Of a stretch of 64,000 bases of DNA, positions 1-7,726 are shown piece by piece. The DNA is from Spirochaetaceae bacterium bin103 (GTDB lineage Bacteria > Spirochaetota > Spirochaetia > SZUA-6 > Bin103), in assembly GCA_002238925.1 (NCBI GenBank), contig MPNH01000003.1, positions 62,001-126,000 of the forward strand. The letters run 5' to 3'. The translations under genes and the position numbers were made by a program. Numbering within the stretch: the stretch's first letter is position 1; each line of letters opens with the position of its first letter. Under the pieces are notes generated by a model. The model had not been told where the DNA came from. It saw nothing but the letters and a program-made list of their open reading frames with translations, and searched no databases.

Positions 1-1272
1 TGCACGCCGGCGCGCGCCTCGCTGCTGACCGGGCGCTATCCGCACAACCACCTGCAACTGTCCAACATCGGCAACTTCAACGGCGTGTTCGACGACCGGC
101 TCATCGGTCAGCCCACGCTGCTGTCGCGGCTCGCCGGCGCCGGCTACCGCGTCGGCTACGCCGGCAAGTGGCACCTGCCGCGCGAAGGCGACGGCGCCAT
201 GTGGGGGGTGGAGCGCTGGCATACGCCCGGCGAGTGGTCCCGCCCGCTGGCGCAGGACGGCTACGACTTCGCCCGCAACGAGGTGCAGCGCCTGGAGTGG
301 GGCGGGGCCGCGCCGTTCGCCGGGCGCAACACGCTGCCCGCCGAGCGCACCCAGGAAGCGTGGACGGCGGACCGCGCCATCGAGATGGTCGATGCGTTCG
401 GCGGCGGTGACGCGCCGTTCCTGGTGTTCGCCTCCTTCTTCGGCCCCCACTTCCCGTACGCGGTGCCGGCGCCGTGGGACACCCGGTACGACCCAGCCGA
501 CGTACCGCGCCCGGCCAACTTCGACGAGCGGTTCGCCGGCAAGCCGCTCATCCAGCAGAAGGAACTGCTGCGCTGGAACGCCGCCCACCTCACCTGGCCC
601 GACTGGCAGCGGGTGCTCGCCGCCTACTGGGGCTACTGCAGCTTCGTCGACCACCAGATGGGCCGCGTGCTCGAAGCGCTGGAGCGCTCCGGGCTGCGCG
701 ACGACACCATCGTGGTGGTGACCGCCGACCACGGCGACATGGTCGGCAGCCACCGGCTGTTCAACAAAGGCTTCCACATGTACGAGGAGACCCACCGCAT
801 ACCGCTGTTGGTCGCCGGCCCCGGCGTCGAACGCGGCGCCGCCGCCGAGGCCTTCGCCAACCTGGTCGACCTGGCCCCCACCCTGCTGGAGCAGGCCGCC
901 GCCGAGCCGCTGTCCGGCGCCGACGGGCGCTCCCTGGCGCCGCTGCTCGCCGGCAGCACGCCGCCCGACTGGCCGGACGACGTGTTCGCCGAGTTCCACG
1001 GCTACGAGACCACCCTGTACAGCGCGCGCATGATCCGCACCGCCGACTGGAAGTACGTCTACAACCCGGCCACCGAGGACGAGCTGTACGACCTGCGCTC
1101 CGACCCCGGCGAGCTGCACAACCTGGCAGCCATGGTCGCCTACGGCCACGTCCTGCGCCGCATGAAGGCGCGCCTGGTTGCCCGCATGCGCGCAACGGGA
1201 GACAGTCTGGCAGCCGAAAACGCCTGGCAGGCCAACTCCTACGACCTCTTCCTCTCCGCCCGCGAATGCTGA
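1..1272 (+). CDS. Sulfatase, 5'-truncated by window edge
   Basis: Type I sulfatase that would hydrolyse sulfate esters. The window opens exactly on the catalytic cysteine codon: the first residues read CTPARASLLTG, matching the C-x-P-x-R formylglycine signature, so about the first 50-70 residues lie upstream. Downstream are GKWHLPREG, DHGDMVGSH (alkaline-phosphatase-superfamily metal site) and the usual C-terminal 'ELYDLRSDPGELHNLA' sulfatase tail, ending in TGA. The last 424 bases (849-1272) recur without gaps at 4433-4856 at roughly 96% identity by eye, and a more decayed relative lies at 25.0-25.9 kb. The substrate cannot be told from sequence. Family assignment is firm; the true start is not visible. 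Confidence 0.93.
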   Translation, partial: CTPARASLLTGRYPHNHLQLSNIGNFNGVFDDRLIGQPTLLSRLAGAGYRVGYAGKWHLPREGDGAMWGVERWHTPGEWSRPLAQDGYDFARNEVQRLEWGGAAPFAGRNTLPAERTQEAWTADRAIEMVDAFGGGDAPFLVFASFFGPHFPYAVPAPWDTRYDPADVPRPANFDERFAGKPLIQQKELLRWNAAHLTWPDWQRVLAAYWGYCSFVDHQMGRVLEALERSGLRDDTIVVVTADHGDMVGSHRLFNKGFHMYEETHRIPLLVAGPGVERGAAAEAFANLVDLAPTLLEQAAAEPLSGADGRSLAPLLAGSTPPDWPDDVFAEFHGYETTLYSARMIRTADWKYVYNPATEDELYDLRSDPGELHNLAAMVAYGHVLRRMKARLVARMRATGDSLAAENAWQANSYDLFLSAREC

Positions 1273-1326
1273 CCGCCCACCCGTCGCAGGCCAGGAGACG
1301 CAGCGACAGCGCGGCCCACCAGGACA

Positions 1327-1370
1327 CAATAGATATTTTGCCAAGATATCTATTGCCAAAATATCTATTG
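1327..1370. promoter_or_regulatory. Triple-repeat operator upstream of the ATPase pair
   Basis: A 14-base arm at 1327-1340 (CAATAGATATTTTG) is the exact inverse of 1357-1370 (CAAAATATCTATTG). A one-mismatch direct copy of the second arm lies between them at 1342-1355. The AT-rich block stands out from its GC-rich surroundings and ends 25 bases before the ATG at 1396. TTGCCA occurs twice inside it (1338 and 1353), so a promoter may overlap the repeats. I infer an autoregulatory site for the following ATPase operon; no binding protein is proven. Confidence 0.6.
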
Positions 1371-1395
1371 TCGTTTACTGTTGGGGCAGCCTCGC

Positions 1396-2595
1396 ATGCG
1401 GAACATTATCGGGCAGCCAGTGGCAGGCGACGATCTCTATGGCCGTGAGTACGAACTCGACCGCCTCTGGGAACAACTCGAACAGGGCGAGCATATTCTG
1501 ATGCTCGCGCCGCGGCGTGTAGGCAAGACCAGCCTGATGCTGGAACTCGAAAATGCGCCACGGGCGGGTTGGGACGTCATCAACGTCGACGTTCAGGGCG
1601 GCGAGGGTCCAGAAGACTGCTTCGCGGCGATACTCGCCAAGCTCGCAGCTGACTCCCGGTACCGGACTCGCTTCGAGGCGATTCCATTTTCGAGCACAAT
1701 CAAGAGAGTCGTCGAAGGCATGTCGGCCAACGTCGACGTCGGTGTCCTGCGCGTCGAGCTCAAGCGGGCGATCGGCAGCGAGTGGGACCGGGTCGCGGCG
1801 CAACTGCAGGCACGGCTGACGAATCTGCCGGACTCTGCCGAACGGTTGCTGGTCATTCTGGACGAGTTGCCAATCCTGATCTCACGAATGCTTCGATCGG
1901 GCGGCGGCAAGAGCAATGCCGATCTGCTACTGGCCCGACTTCGGCAGTGGCGCCAAGCGCCTGAATTGCGAGGCAGGGTCCACACGCTCGTCGGCGGCTC
2001 GATAGGACTCGAAGGACTATTGCGGCGTGTGGGGCTCTCGGCATCGATCAATGACCTCGTGCCATTCCGCGTGGATCCGTGGGAGCGGTCCATCGCCATT
2101 CGATTCCTCGAAAGGCTGGGGCGCGATGTCGGCTTCGGTCTTGATGACGAGTCGATCATCCGGATCCTGGACTTGCTGATGGATCCCGTTCCGTATCACA
2201 TACAGCTCTTCTATTCGTCGCTCCGTGATGCGTGCAGAGGAGATCCCTCGCGCGTTTCTCGGGACGTCATCGATCGCTGTTTTGAGGAGCAACTCGCCGG
2301 CGAAAGCGGAACTGCCCACCTGGACCACTACTATACGCGCCTTGAATTCGCCTTTGACGGGCAAGAGTTGGAACTGGCGCACGCGATCCTCGAATCCGCC
2401 TGCACGAGCCGAGCCGGTGCGCGCCTGGCAGCCATCGGCGCCATGAGGCGGGGGCGCGAGCAGATAATCCGTTCGGTGCTGCGCGATCTGAAGGCCGACG
2501 GCTATGTGCGGGAGATGGGACGCCGTGTGGTGTTTCGGTCGAATCTCTTGCGCGTTTGGTGGCGAAAACACCACGTCCGAGGTGATAATCGATGA
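1396..2595 (+). CDS. AAA/STAND-type P-loop ATPase, first gene of a coupled pair
   Basis: Predicted ATP-binding protein of about 399 residues. The Walker A is APRRVGKTS (about residues 38-46), the Walker B-like strand is LLVILDELP (about 151-159), and VGGSIGL follows as a possible sensor. The C-terminal ~100 residues look like a winged helix ending in a basic tail. This resembles the archaeal-type AAA ATPases seen in defence islands and mobile elements. I start it at ATG 1396; an in-frame TTG at 1381 is an alternative. It overlaps the next gene by four bases (ATGA at 2592-2595), so the two should be co-translated. No target or partner beyond the second ATPase can be deduced, and the biochemical role is unknown. 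Confidence 0.75.
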   Translation: MRNIIGQPVAGDDLYGREYELDRLWEQLEQGEHILMLAPRRVGKTSLMLELENAPRAGWDVINVDVQGGEGPEDCFAAILAKLAADSRYRTRFEAIPFSSTIKRVVEGMSANVDVGVLRVELKRAIGSEWDRVAAQLQARLTNLPDSAERLLVILDELPILISRMLRSGGGKSNADLLLARLRQWRQAPELRGRVHTLVGGSIGLEGLLRRVGLSASINDLVPFRVDPWERSIAIRFLERLGRDVGFGLDDESIIRILDLLMDPVPYHIQLFYSSLRDACRGDPSRVSRDVIDRCFEEQLAGESGTAHLDHYYTRLEFAFDGQELELAHAILESACTSRAGARLAAIGAMRRGREQIIRSVLRDLKADGYVREMGRRVVFRSNLLRVWWRKHHVRGDNR

Positions 2596-4181
2596 TCCGA
2601 AGACGGCTTTACAACCCGGCCCATCTGACTCCCGCTGAACTGAAGGACTCATTCGTCGCACGGCAGGACACCCTCGCGGAGATGCTCCGGGTGATCGGTG
2701 AGCAGACGCCGGGCCATCCATGCCAGCACATGATGCTCATCGGACCCCGCGGCATGGGAAAGACAACGCTCGGGCTGCGGTTCCTGTACGCGATCGAGGA
2801 TGACTCCGAGCTCAGCGAGCGCTGGCAGCCTGTGGCCTTCCACGAGGAGAGCTATGGAATCGTCAACCTGGCCGATTTCTGGATCCACGCTCTACGTCAC
2901 TTGACCCGTGCCACCGGGGAGTCTCGGTGGGAGGAGAGGGCGGTAGCGATCACGGACGAAGGAGACCAGGAACGGGTCGCCGCGTATGCGCTCGCCGAGC
3001 TCACCGACTGCAGCCGGGAGAGTGGGAAGCGGCTGATCTTGTTTGTCGAGAATCTCGACTCAGTCATTGCACAGATCCGCGATGAGCGAGAGATCCACAG
3101 CCTGCGGGCTACGCTGATCGAGCGTCCCGAGATTCTGCTGCTGGGTTCGGCAAATGCGTACTTCGAAGCCATCGGCGGTTATGGCGAGCCACTCTACGAA
3201 TTCTTCCGCGTGATCAAGTTGGAGGGTATCGGCAAACAGGAAGCCCGCCGGATCTTGGAAGCAGCAGCACGTTCCGAGGGCCGACCGGAGGTCGCCAACG
3301 CGATACACTTGGAGCAGGCTCGGCTGGAGACCATCCGGCGCCTGACAGGTGGCAACCCACGGCTGTTGTCGCTTGCCTGCCGCTTGCTGATTGAGTCGCC
3401 ACTTGGTTCAGCCATCGAAGACCTCGAACGATTGATCGATGAGCAAACCCCCTATTTCAAGGCGCGAATCGAAGACTTGCCCGGCCAAGCGCGCAAGGTC
3501 TTCCACTGTCTGTCAGAGGGATGGAAACCGCTTCTTGCCAAGGAGGTAGCGGCTGCAGCGAGGTTGAGTTCCTCTCACGCCAGCGCCCAGCTCAAGCAGC
3601 TGGTAGACAAAGGCTATGCGCGTGAAGTGCAACTACCTCGCAGTACGCGGACGCGTTACGATGTCAGCGATCGATTCTACAACATCTACTACCTGTTGCG
3701 CTTCTCACACTCAGGACGTGGCCGCCTCGAACGGCTCGTCGAGTTCCTTCACGATCTCTTCGGTCCAACCTGCTCGAGAACGACGGTCGCCGAGCGGGCG
3801 GTCGAGTTGAAATCCGATAGCCGAGTCGCGATAGACACTCTTTCCGACGCTCTGGCCGAGAAAGACAACTGGCTGGAAGCCTTGGATCGTCTCGACCAAA
3901 CTCTTCAGTCAGATGAAGGACAACCGAACGTGATTTCGGGAAAAGCAATCGTGGTTTCTTTGACCCGAGCGGTCGCGGCGGGTCATGGCGCGCGAGTCAG
4001 GCAGATCATGCAGAACACCGGGCTGGTCGACTCGATGGAGCCTCTCTGGCATGCCGTCCGGGCAGAGTTGGGTGAAGAGCTTGAACCACTTCCTGCGGAG
4101 GTGATGGATGCAGTAGCGCTGCTCCGTGCGAGAATCGCGCGCGACTCTACCGCGCCCGGTCTTCCGAACGATAACCGTTGA
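2592..4181 (+). CDS. P-loop ATPase with C-terminal winged helix, second gene of the pair
   Basis: A 529-residue protein translationally coupled to the preceding ATPase. The Walker A is IGPRGMGKTTL (about 50-60), the Walker B-like strand is LILFVENLD (about 148-156), and GSANAYF fits a sensor position. Residues about 295-370 (PGQARKVFHCLSEGWK onward) look like a winged helix-turn-helix, followed by a helical tail. Paired ATPases of this sort are sometimes one regulatory and one effector subunit, but nothing here shows a nuclease or other effector fold. Placement at the left edge of the island, beside toxin-antitoxin genes, suggests a defence or mobile-element role; that is inference only. Confidence 0.72.
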   Translation: MIRRRLYNPAHLTPAELKDSFVARQDTLAEMLRVIGEQTPGHPCQHMMLIGPRGMGKTTLGLRFLYAIEDDSELSERWQPVAFHEESYGIVNLADFWIHALRHLTRATGESRWEERAVAITDEGDQERVAAYALAELTDCSRESGKRLILFVENLDSVIAQIRDEREIHSLRATLIERPEILLLGSANAYFEAIGGYGEPLYEFFRVIKLEGIGKQEARRILEAAARSEGRPEVANAIHLEQARLETIRRLTGGNPRLLSLACRLLIESPLGSAIEDLERLIDEQTPYFKARIEDLPGQARKVFHCLSEGWKPLLAKEVAAAARLSSSHASAQLKQLVDKGYAREVQLPRSTRTRYDVSDRFYNIYYLLRFSHSGRGRLERLVEFLHDLFGPTCSRTTVAERAVELKSDSRVAIDTLSDALAEKDNWLEALDRLDQTLQSDEGQPNVISGKAIVVSLTRAVAAGHGARVRQIMQNTGLVDSMEPLWHAVRAELGEELEPLPAEVMDAVALLRARIARDSTAPGLPNDNR

Positions 4182-4195
4182 CGGGATGCACGTCC

Positions 4196-4314
4196 GTCGA
4201 CCTTAACGCGGACATACGGCGTATATACGGTCGGGGCATGACCACAGTGCTGCCCTGATCCTCGACAAGCCGATCCTGGAACTGCTCAACATCACGATGG
4301 ACACCCCGCTCGAG
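4196..4314 (+). pseudogene. Decayed copy of the AbrB antitoxin promoter and N-terminus
   Basis: This stretch repeats 4900-5045. It has the same 'GACATACGGCGTATATAC' promoter region, then ATGACC, then a loss of about 24 bases, then the antitoxin's codons for the LDKPILELLN-TMDTPLE section. After the deletion the frame hits TGA within seven codons, so it is dead. The -35 equivalent has also mutated (TCGACC for TTGACC). It shows that the toxin-antitoxin locus was once duplicated together with the sulfatase fragment. Confidence 0.75.
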
Positions 4315-4358
4315 GCCAGCGAACTGACCTACGTGGAGGCCAGCGCCATCGCCGTCCC

Positions 4359-4424
4359 GGCGGCTACACCACGCTGCCCGATCACATGCCGCCGCAGCAC
4401 CGGTGGTATGCCGAGTGGAGCTCT
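4359..4424 (+). mobile_element. Scrap of IS21-family transposase (IstA-like)
   Basis: In frame with the ATG at 4386, the sequence encodes YTTLPDHMPPQHRWYAEWS. This closely resembles the C-terminal section of IS21-family IstA transposases (YTT-x-x-EHMPPAHRRYAEWTPER in my recollection of that family). Only about 22 residues remain, joined directly to the sulfatase fragment at 4433. No inverted repeats or IstB are visible. Moderate to low confidence because of the short length. Confidence 0.45.
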
Positions 4425-4432
4425 ACACCTAC

Positions 4433-4856
4433 GGCCTTCGCCAATCTGGTCGACCTGGCCCCCACGCTGCTGGAGCAGGCCGCCGCCGAGCCGCTGTCCG
4501 GCGCCGACGGGCGCTCCCTGGCGCCGCTGCTCGCCGGAAGCACGCCGCCCGACTGGCCGGACGACGTGTTCGCCGAGTTCCACGGCTACGAATCCACCCT
4601 GTACAGCGCGCGCATGATCCGCACCGCCGACTGGAAGTACGTCTACAACCCGGCCACCGAAGACGAACTGTACGACCTGCGCTCCGACCCCGGCGAGCTG
4701 CACAACCTGGCAGCCATGGTCGCCTACGGCCACGTCCTGCGCCGCATGAAAGCGCGCCTGGTTGCCCGCATGCGCGCGACCGGCGACTCCCTGGCGTCCG
4801 AAAACGCCTGGCAGGCCAACTCCTACGACCTCTTCCCCTCCGCCCGCGAACGCTGA
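4433..4856 (+). pseudogene. Duplicated C-terminal fragment of sulfatase
   Basis: The fragment aligns without gaps to 849-1272 (424 bases each, about 18 differences by eye) and ends at the same stop codon. It starts at the sulfatase codons for AFANLVDLAPT and lacks the formylglycine site and metal-binding residues, so it cannot be a working enzyme. An ATG at 4386 would fuse it in frame to the transposase scrap. Sequence similarity stops immediately after the stop codon, which marks the right end of the duplicated segment. Confidence 0.85.
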
Positions 4857-4902
4857 CCGGGTCTCAATGGGGCGAGGAGTTGGACGTGGCACTTCACTTC
4901 CG

Positions 4903-4935
4903 TTGACCTTGACGCGGACATACGGCGTATATACA
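4903..4935 (+). promoter_or_regulatory. Promoter/operator of the AbrB-Doc module
   Basis: TTGACCTTGACG at 4903-4914 offers two overlapping -35 hexamers, and TATATACA at 4928-4935 supplies the -10. Between and overlapping the -10 is a small palindrome, ATACG-G-CGTAT (4920-4930), well placed for autoregulation by an AbrB dimer. The ATG follows at 4944. A degenerate copy lies at 4203-4233. Confidence 0.6.
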
Positions 4936-4943
4936 GTCACGGC

Positions 4944-5168
4944 ATGACCAAAAGGCTCGTGCGGCATGGGAACAGCGCTGCCCTGATCCTCGACAAGCCG
5001 ATCCTGGAGCTGCTCAACGTCACAATGGACACCCCGCTCGAGATAACGACCGATGGCCGGAGTCTGGTGATTTCGCCAACGATTGCGCATTCCGAGGATG
5101 AGTTCCGCACGTCCCTGGAGCGTATCAACCGGACGTTCGCGCCGACGCTGAGGCGCCTCGCCGAATGA
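4944..5168 (+). CDS. AbrB/MazE-type antitoxin
   Basis: A 74-residue protein starting MTKRLVRHGNSAALILDKPI, the swapped-hairpin AbrB/SpoVT DNA-binding pattern (R-x-G-N-S-x-A-x-x-x-x-K). The C-terminal tail, from about residue 50, would wrap the toxin. Its stop codon TGA (5166-5168) is directly followed by the toxin ATG at 5169, so the pair is co-translated. AbrB antitoxins are commonly paired with Doc/Fic toxins and repress their own promoter. A decayed paralogue lies 700 bases upstream. Confidence 0.85.
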   Translation: MTKRLVRHGNSAALILDKPILELLNVTMDTPLEITTDGRSLVISPTIAHSEDEFRTSLERINRTFAPTLRRLAE

Positions 5169-5558
5169 ATGGAAACGCCTCGATTCCTAACGCTCGCGGA
5201 GGTCCTGTCGATCCTGCGCGATCAGACGACGCGGTACGGAGGTGAGTTCGGCGTACGCGATCTGGGATTGGTCAGCTCTGCGATCGCGGTCCCGCAGGCT
5301 TCGTTTGGCGGGCAATATCTTCACGGGGACCTGCTGGAGATGGCGGCCGCGTACGCGTTTCACCTGTGTCAGAACCATTCGTTCATTGATGGCAACAAGC
5401 GCGTGGCACTGGCGGCGGCGCTCGTGTTTCTCGACCTCAACGGAGTACACCTCAACGACCACGAAGGCAGGCTCTACCCACTCATGATGGCGGTCGCCCG
5501 TGGCGAGAAGGACAAATCCGCCATCGCCCACACGTTCCGCGAATTGGCGGGCCCATGA
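5169..5558 (+). CDS. doc: Doc-family (death-on-curing) toxin
   Basis: A 129-residue Fic/Doc protein. The catalytic motif is HSFIDGNKR (residues 70-78), matching H-x-F-x-D-x-N-K-R of Doc, whose known activity is phosphorylation and inactivation of elongation factor Tu. Length and the preceding helix (AAAYAFHLCQN) fit the family. It directly abuts the AbrB antitoxin with no spacer. All active-site residues are present, so the module could be functional. Confidence 0.9.
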   Translation: METPRFLTLAEVLSILRDQTTRYGGEFGVRDLGLVSSAIAVPQASFGGQYLHGDLLEMAAAYAFHLCQNHSFIDGNKRVALAAALVFLDLNGVHLNDHEGRLYPLMMAVARGEKDKSAIAHTFRELAGP

Positions 5559-5825
5559 CCTGACCGGCGCCGGACGCTCGAAGCACCCGCGTTCGTCGGG
5601 CAATACGGCAGCCGGCTGCACGTCCTTGCTCGTAGCCTTTACGTCGACGCAAGCTCGCAGATCGGTGACCTCTCTATCGCTCAGTCCACCTTGCACCCCG
5701 ACGCGCGGGTGGCCATCGGACACCGTGTCACGCGCCGCCGCGAAACGTCACTCGAACACGAGCGCTCCAGCGAGGGCAAAGTTGCCCAGCGTTACGGAGC
5801 GAAGAAGAATCGCCTCGCAGCCCGA
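5559..5825. other. Intergenic stretch with no recognisable feature
   Basis: About 270 bases between the convergent Doc gene and the minus-strand antitoxin. I see no open frame resembling a known family, no clear hairpin followed by a T-run, and no repeat. Confidence 0.5.
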
Positions 5826-6140
5826 TCAGGCACTCAGATGATCATCAGCCGACATCGCGGTGTACTGGTCAATACCGTGCTCGGACAGCCACCGCCGGAG
5901 ATCGAGGACATGCATGCCAAACGCTTCCGCCAGCTTCCCGATGCTGATGAAGCCTCCTGCGAACGCCGCCAGCGCGTGACGCTGCCGGAGGGGCAAGTCG
6001 TTTACCGGCACCTGGTAGCACGCGAAGATAGCGTCGCGCACGAGTTGCCCCTTGCTGGTCTTGGGCGCTGCCGCGAGGCGGGCAAGCTGGTCGTTGGTGG
6101 CAGGATCAATCTTCACGTGCAAGGGTGCGTCATGCGCCAT
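5826..6140 (-). CDS. Small antitoxin-like protein, ribbon-helix-helix plus UPF0175-like tail
   Basis: A protein of about 104 residues beginning MAHDAPLHVKIDPATNDQLARLAA, a ribbon-helix-helix-like N-terminus. The second half (SIGKLAEAFGMHVLDLRRWLSEHGI) resembles the helix-turn-helix of UPF0175 antitoxins. I start at 6140, where GGAG sits upstream in the minus strand; an ATG at 6176 is in frame but less likely. No intact toxin gene is adjacent, since the neighbour at 6237-6442 is broken. It may be an orphan antitoxin. Confidence 0.6.
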   Translation of the reverse strand: MAHDAPLHVKIDPATNDQLARLAAAPKTSKGQLVRDAIFACYQVPVNDLPLRQRHALAAFAGGFISIGKLAEAFGMHVLDLRRWLSEHGIDQYTAMSADDHLSA

Positions 6141-6236
6141 CTCCGAGTCCCTCCGGGCGGCCAAGATTGTGTACAAGGGTACCTGGCAATCTACACAGCT
6201 TCAAGGCGCGGCGGTCCCGTAGCGCGCACGGTCGCA

Positions 6237-6442
6237 TCACGTTTCGCCTGCTTGTTCGAGGATGACCTGAACGAGTTGGTCCAGAGTCTGAAATCCCGCG
6301 CAGCCAGTCGCTCAAAGAAGGGCATGACGCTGTCCACCAAGCTCGCCCTCTGGCCGAACAGGCTGCGAAGCAGATCGGATCCCCCCGCGGCGGCCAGCCC
6401 GATCAGTGGGCTTGCGTCGGCCGCGACGAGTCGCTCCGCCAT
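6237..6442 (-). pseudogene. Collapsed PIN-domain (DUF3368-like) toxin
   Basis: It starts with MAERLVAADASPLIGLAAAG, the first strand and catalytic aspartate of a DUF3368 PIN toxin. About 20 residues later it jumps to a C-terminal section, VMPFFERLAARDFRLW. A +1/-1 shift then separates that from the true end, DQLVQVILEQAGET-stop, which is legible in the adjacent frame (stop at 6237-6239). The central half carrying the other acidic residues is missing. Its start overlaps the end of the Phd-like antitoxin, as in intact modules. A dead toxin with a surviving antitoxin. Confidence 0.75.
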
Positions 6443-6768
6443 GCCTCGACTGCCTGGGTATCTTCACGCACCGTGGCGGAGGTGCCGTCGACGACCGGAA
6501 TGCCAAGCTGGGACACCCGCTCGATGAACTTGGCAATCCCGAGGCGCGAGAACCGCGCGGCCTGCCCCAGCGACAGGCTGCGCTCGCGAAACAGCGCTGC
6601 CGCAAGGGCGAGCCGGATGCCCGGCTCCGCGAGCAGCGAGTCGTCATCGAGATGCACCAGCAGCGCCTCCGGTTGATGTCGGTTGAGCACCATAACCGGG
6701 TGTTCACGCGCCTCGCGAAGTGCCGCTGCCGGGTTGTTCTTCAGCTCGCGGATACTGACTGCTTTCAC
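6403..6768 (-). CDS. Phd/YefM-like antitoxin with UPF0175-like C-terminus
   Basis: A 121-residue protein. Residues 1-45 (MKAVSIRELKNNPAAALREA then HPVMVLNRHQPEALLV) are a clear Phd/YefM N-terminal DNA-binding fold. Residues about 60-95 (RERSLSLGQAARFSRLGIAKFIERV) match the UPF0175 helix-turn-helix. It overlaps the broken PIN toxin by 40 bases and was presumably its antitoxin. It remains open although the toxin has decayed. Confidence 0.75.
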   Translation of the reverse strand: MKAVSIRELKNNPAAALREAREHPVMVLNRHQPEALLVHLDDDSLLAEPGIRLALAAALFRERSLSLGQAARFSRLGIAKFIERVSQLGIPVVDGTSATVREDTQAVEAWRSDSSRPTQAH

Positions 6769-6828
6769 CCTGCCACCTCACTATGTAGCTCCAACACACG
6801 CCACAGCAGCACGAGCGGCGTGCGGTCG

Positions 6829-7131
6829 TCAGGGGGACAGCGACGATTCGGAGTCCCTCCAGTCTTCCAGCGACACGCTCACCGTCTCACCCCTCCGCGC
6901 CAGGGTATCGAACAACGACCATACGTCGGTGCCGAGGCGCGCGGCGGCCTGCGACAGCGACTGCTGACCGGAACCATAGGCGGCTATGACCTCATCTTCC
7001 TGGTCTCGGTCCAGTGCAGCCCGAAGCAACTCCCTCACCAGCGTCGCCCGGTCCTTACCGCGCGCCCGAGCGCGCCGGTCGAGTTCGCTCAAAACATCCT
7101 CAGGAAGCCGGATGGTCGTTGGTCTGGTCAT
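6829..7131 (-). CDS. Ribbon-helix-helix/UPF0175-like antitoxin
   Basis: A 100-residue protein starting MTRPTTIRLPEDVLSELD, a typical ribbon-helix-helix (CopG/Arc-like) DNA-binding N-terminus. It is followed by a UPF0175-like helix-turn-helix (SQAAARLGTDVWSLFDTLARRG). It overlaps the 3' end of the PIN toxin gene by 32 bases and is transcribed after it, so this is a toxin-first module. Confidence 0.78.
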   Translation of the reverse strand: MTRPTTIRLPEDVLSELDRRARARGKDRATLVRELLRAALDRDQEDEVIAAYGSGQQSLSQAAARLGTDVWSLFDTLARRGETVSVSLEDWRDSESSLSP

Positions 7132-7630
7132 CTGTCTGTTCCTCCTGCAACGCTACCAATGCGGCAGCTATCACATCACGGCCATATCTTCCCGCCACCG
7201 ACAATGTCTCCAGGGCCGTCCGCGCCTTGGCCAGGCGGAATACTCCCTGCCGATAAAGGTCGACAACTACCCGCGGCGAGGTGGTGAACGGCAATCCCAG
7301 GATTCGGCACGTTCGAATAGCGCGACCGTCATCGGATAGCAGCAAATCCGCGTCGACCTGCAACAGTAGTCGGATAGCAGCGGCTTCTCCGTCGCCAAGT
7401 GCCAGCGGCAGACTCCGGCGGGAGACGACCTCGACGACACGTACCGAGCCTTGATCGACAAGTCTCGCAACCAGGGCCGCATCGGCGTAGCGGAGCACGA
7501 GCGGCGCCGAAGCCACCTCATCGATTACTTGATGCGGCACCTGGAGATCGACTCTCCGGGAATAGTCACGCAGCACCCCGCACTTGGCGAGCAGTATCAA
7601 CGAGCTGGCATCCGCAACCACCACCCGCAC
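7100..7630 (-). CDS. PIN-domain toxin (DUF3368-like), toxin-first module
   Basis: A 176-residue PIN-domain ribonuclease candidate. Acidic residues expected in the active site are visible in VVVADASSLILL (first strand), GDGEAAAI (middle) and LLLSDDGRAIRT (late). It is full length compared with the collapsed PIN gene at 6237-6442. The start is GTG at 7630, six bases from a good -10, so the message may be nearly leaderless. It is followed by its overlapping antitoxin and transcribed divergently from the helicase operon. Confidence 0.82.
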   Translation of the reverse strand: MRVVVADASSLILLAKCGVLRDYSRRVDLQVPHQVIDEVASAPLVLRYADAALVARLVDQGSVRVVEVVSRRSLPLALGDGEAAAIRLLLQVDADLLLSDDGRAIRTCRILGLPFTTSPRVVVDLYRQGVFRLAKARTALETLSVAGRYGRDVIAAALVALQEEQTDDQTNDHPAS

Positions 7631-7636
7631 TTGATG

Positions 7637-7665
7637 AGACTACATTCGTACTCGGTCAAGGTCAA
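7637..7665 (-). promoter_or_regulatory. Promoter of the PIN/RHH toxin-antitoxin module
   Basis: On the minus strand TTGACC (7660-7665), a 17-base spacer and TAGTCT (7637-7642) form a good sigma-70-like promoter six bases before the GTG start. The -35 is doubled as TTGACCTTGACC, the same doubled element seen before the AbrB-Doc module. Confidence 0.55.
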
Positions 7666-7726
7666 GATCAGTCAGCAAAGGGGGCTACGTGGTAGGATCG
7701 CGCCCCATGAGGGGCCGCAGGTCACC

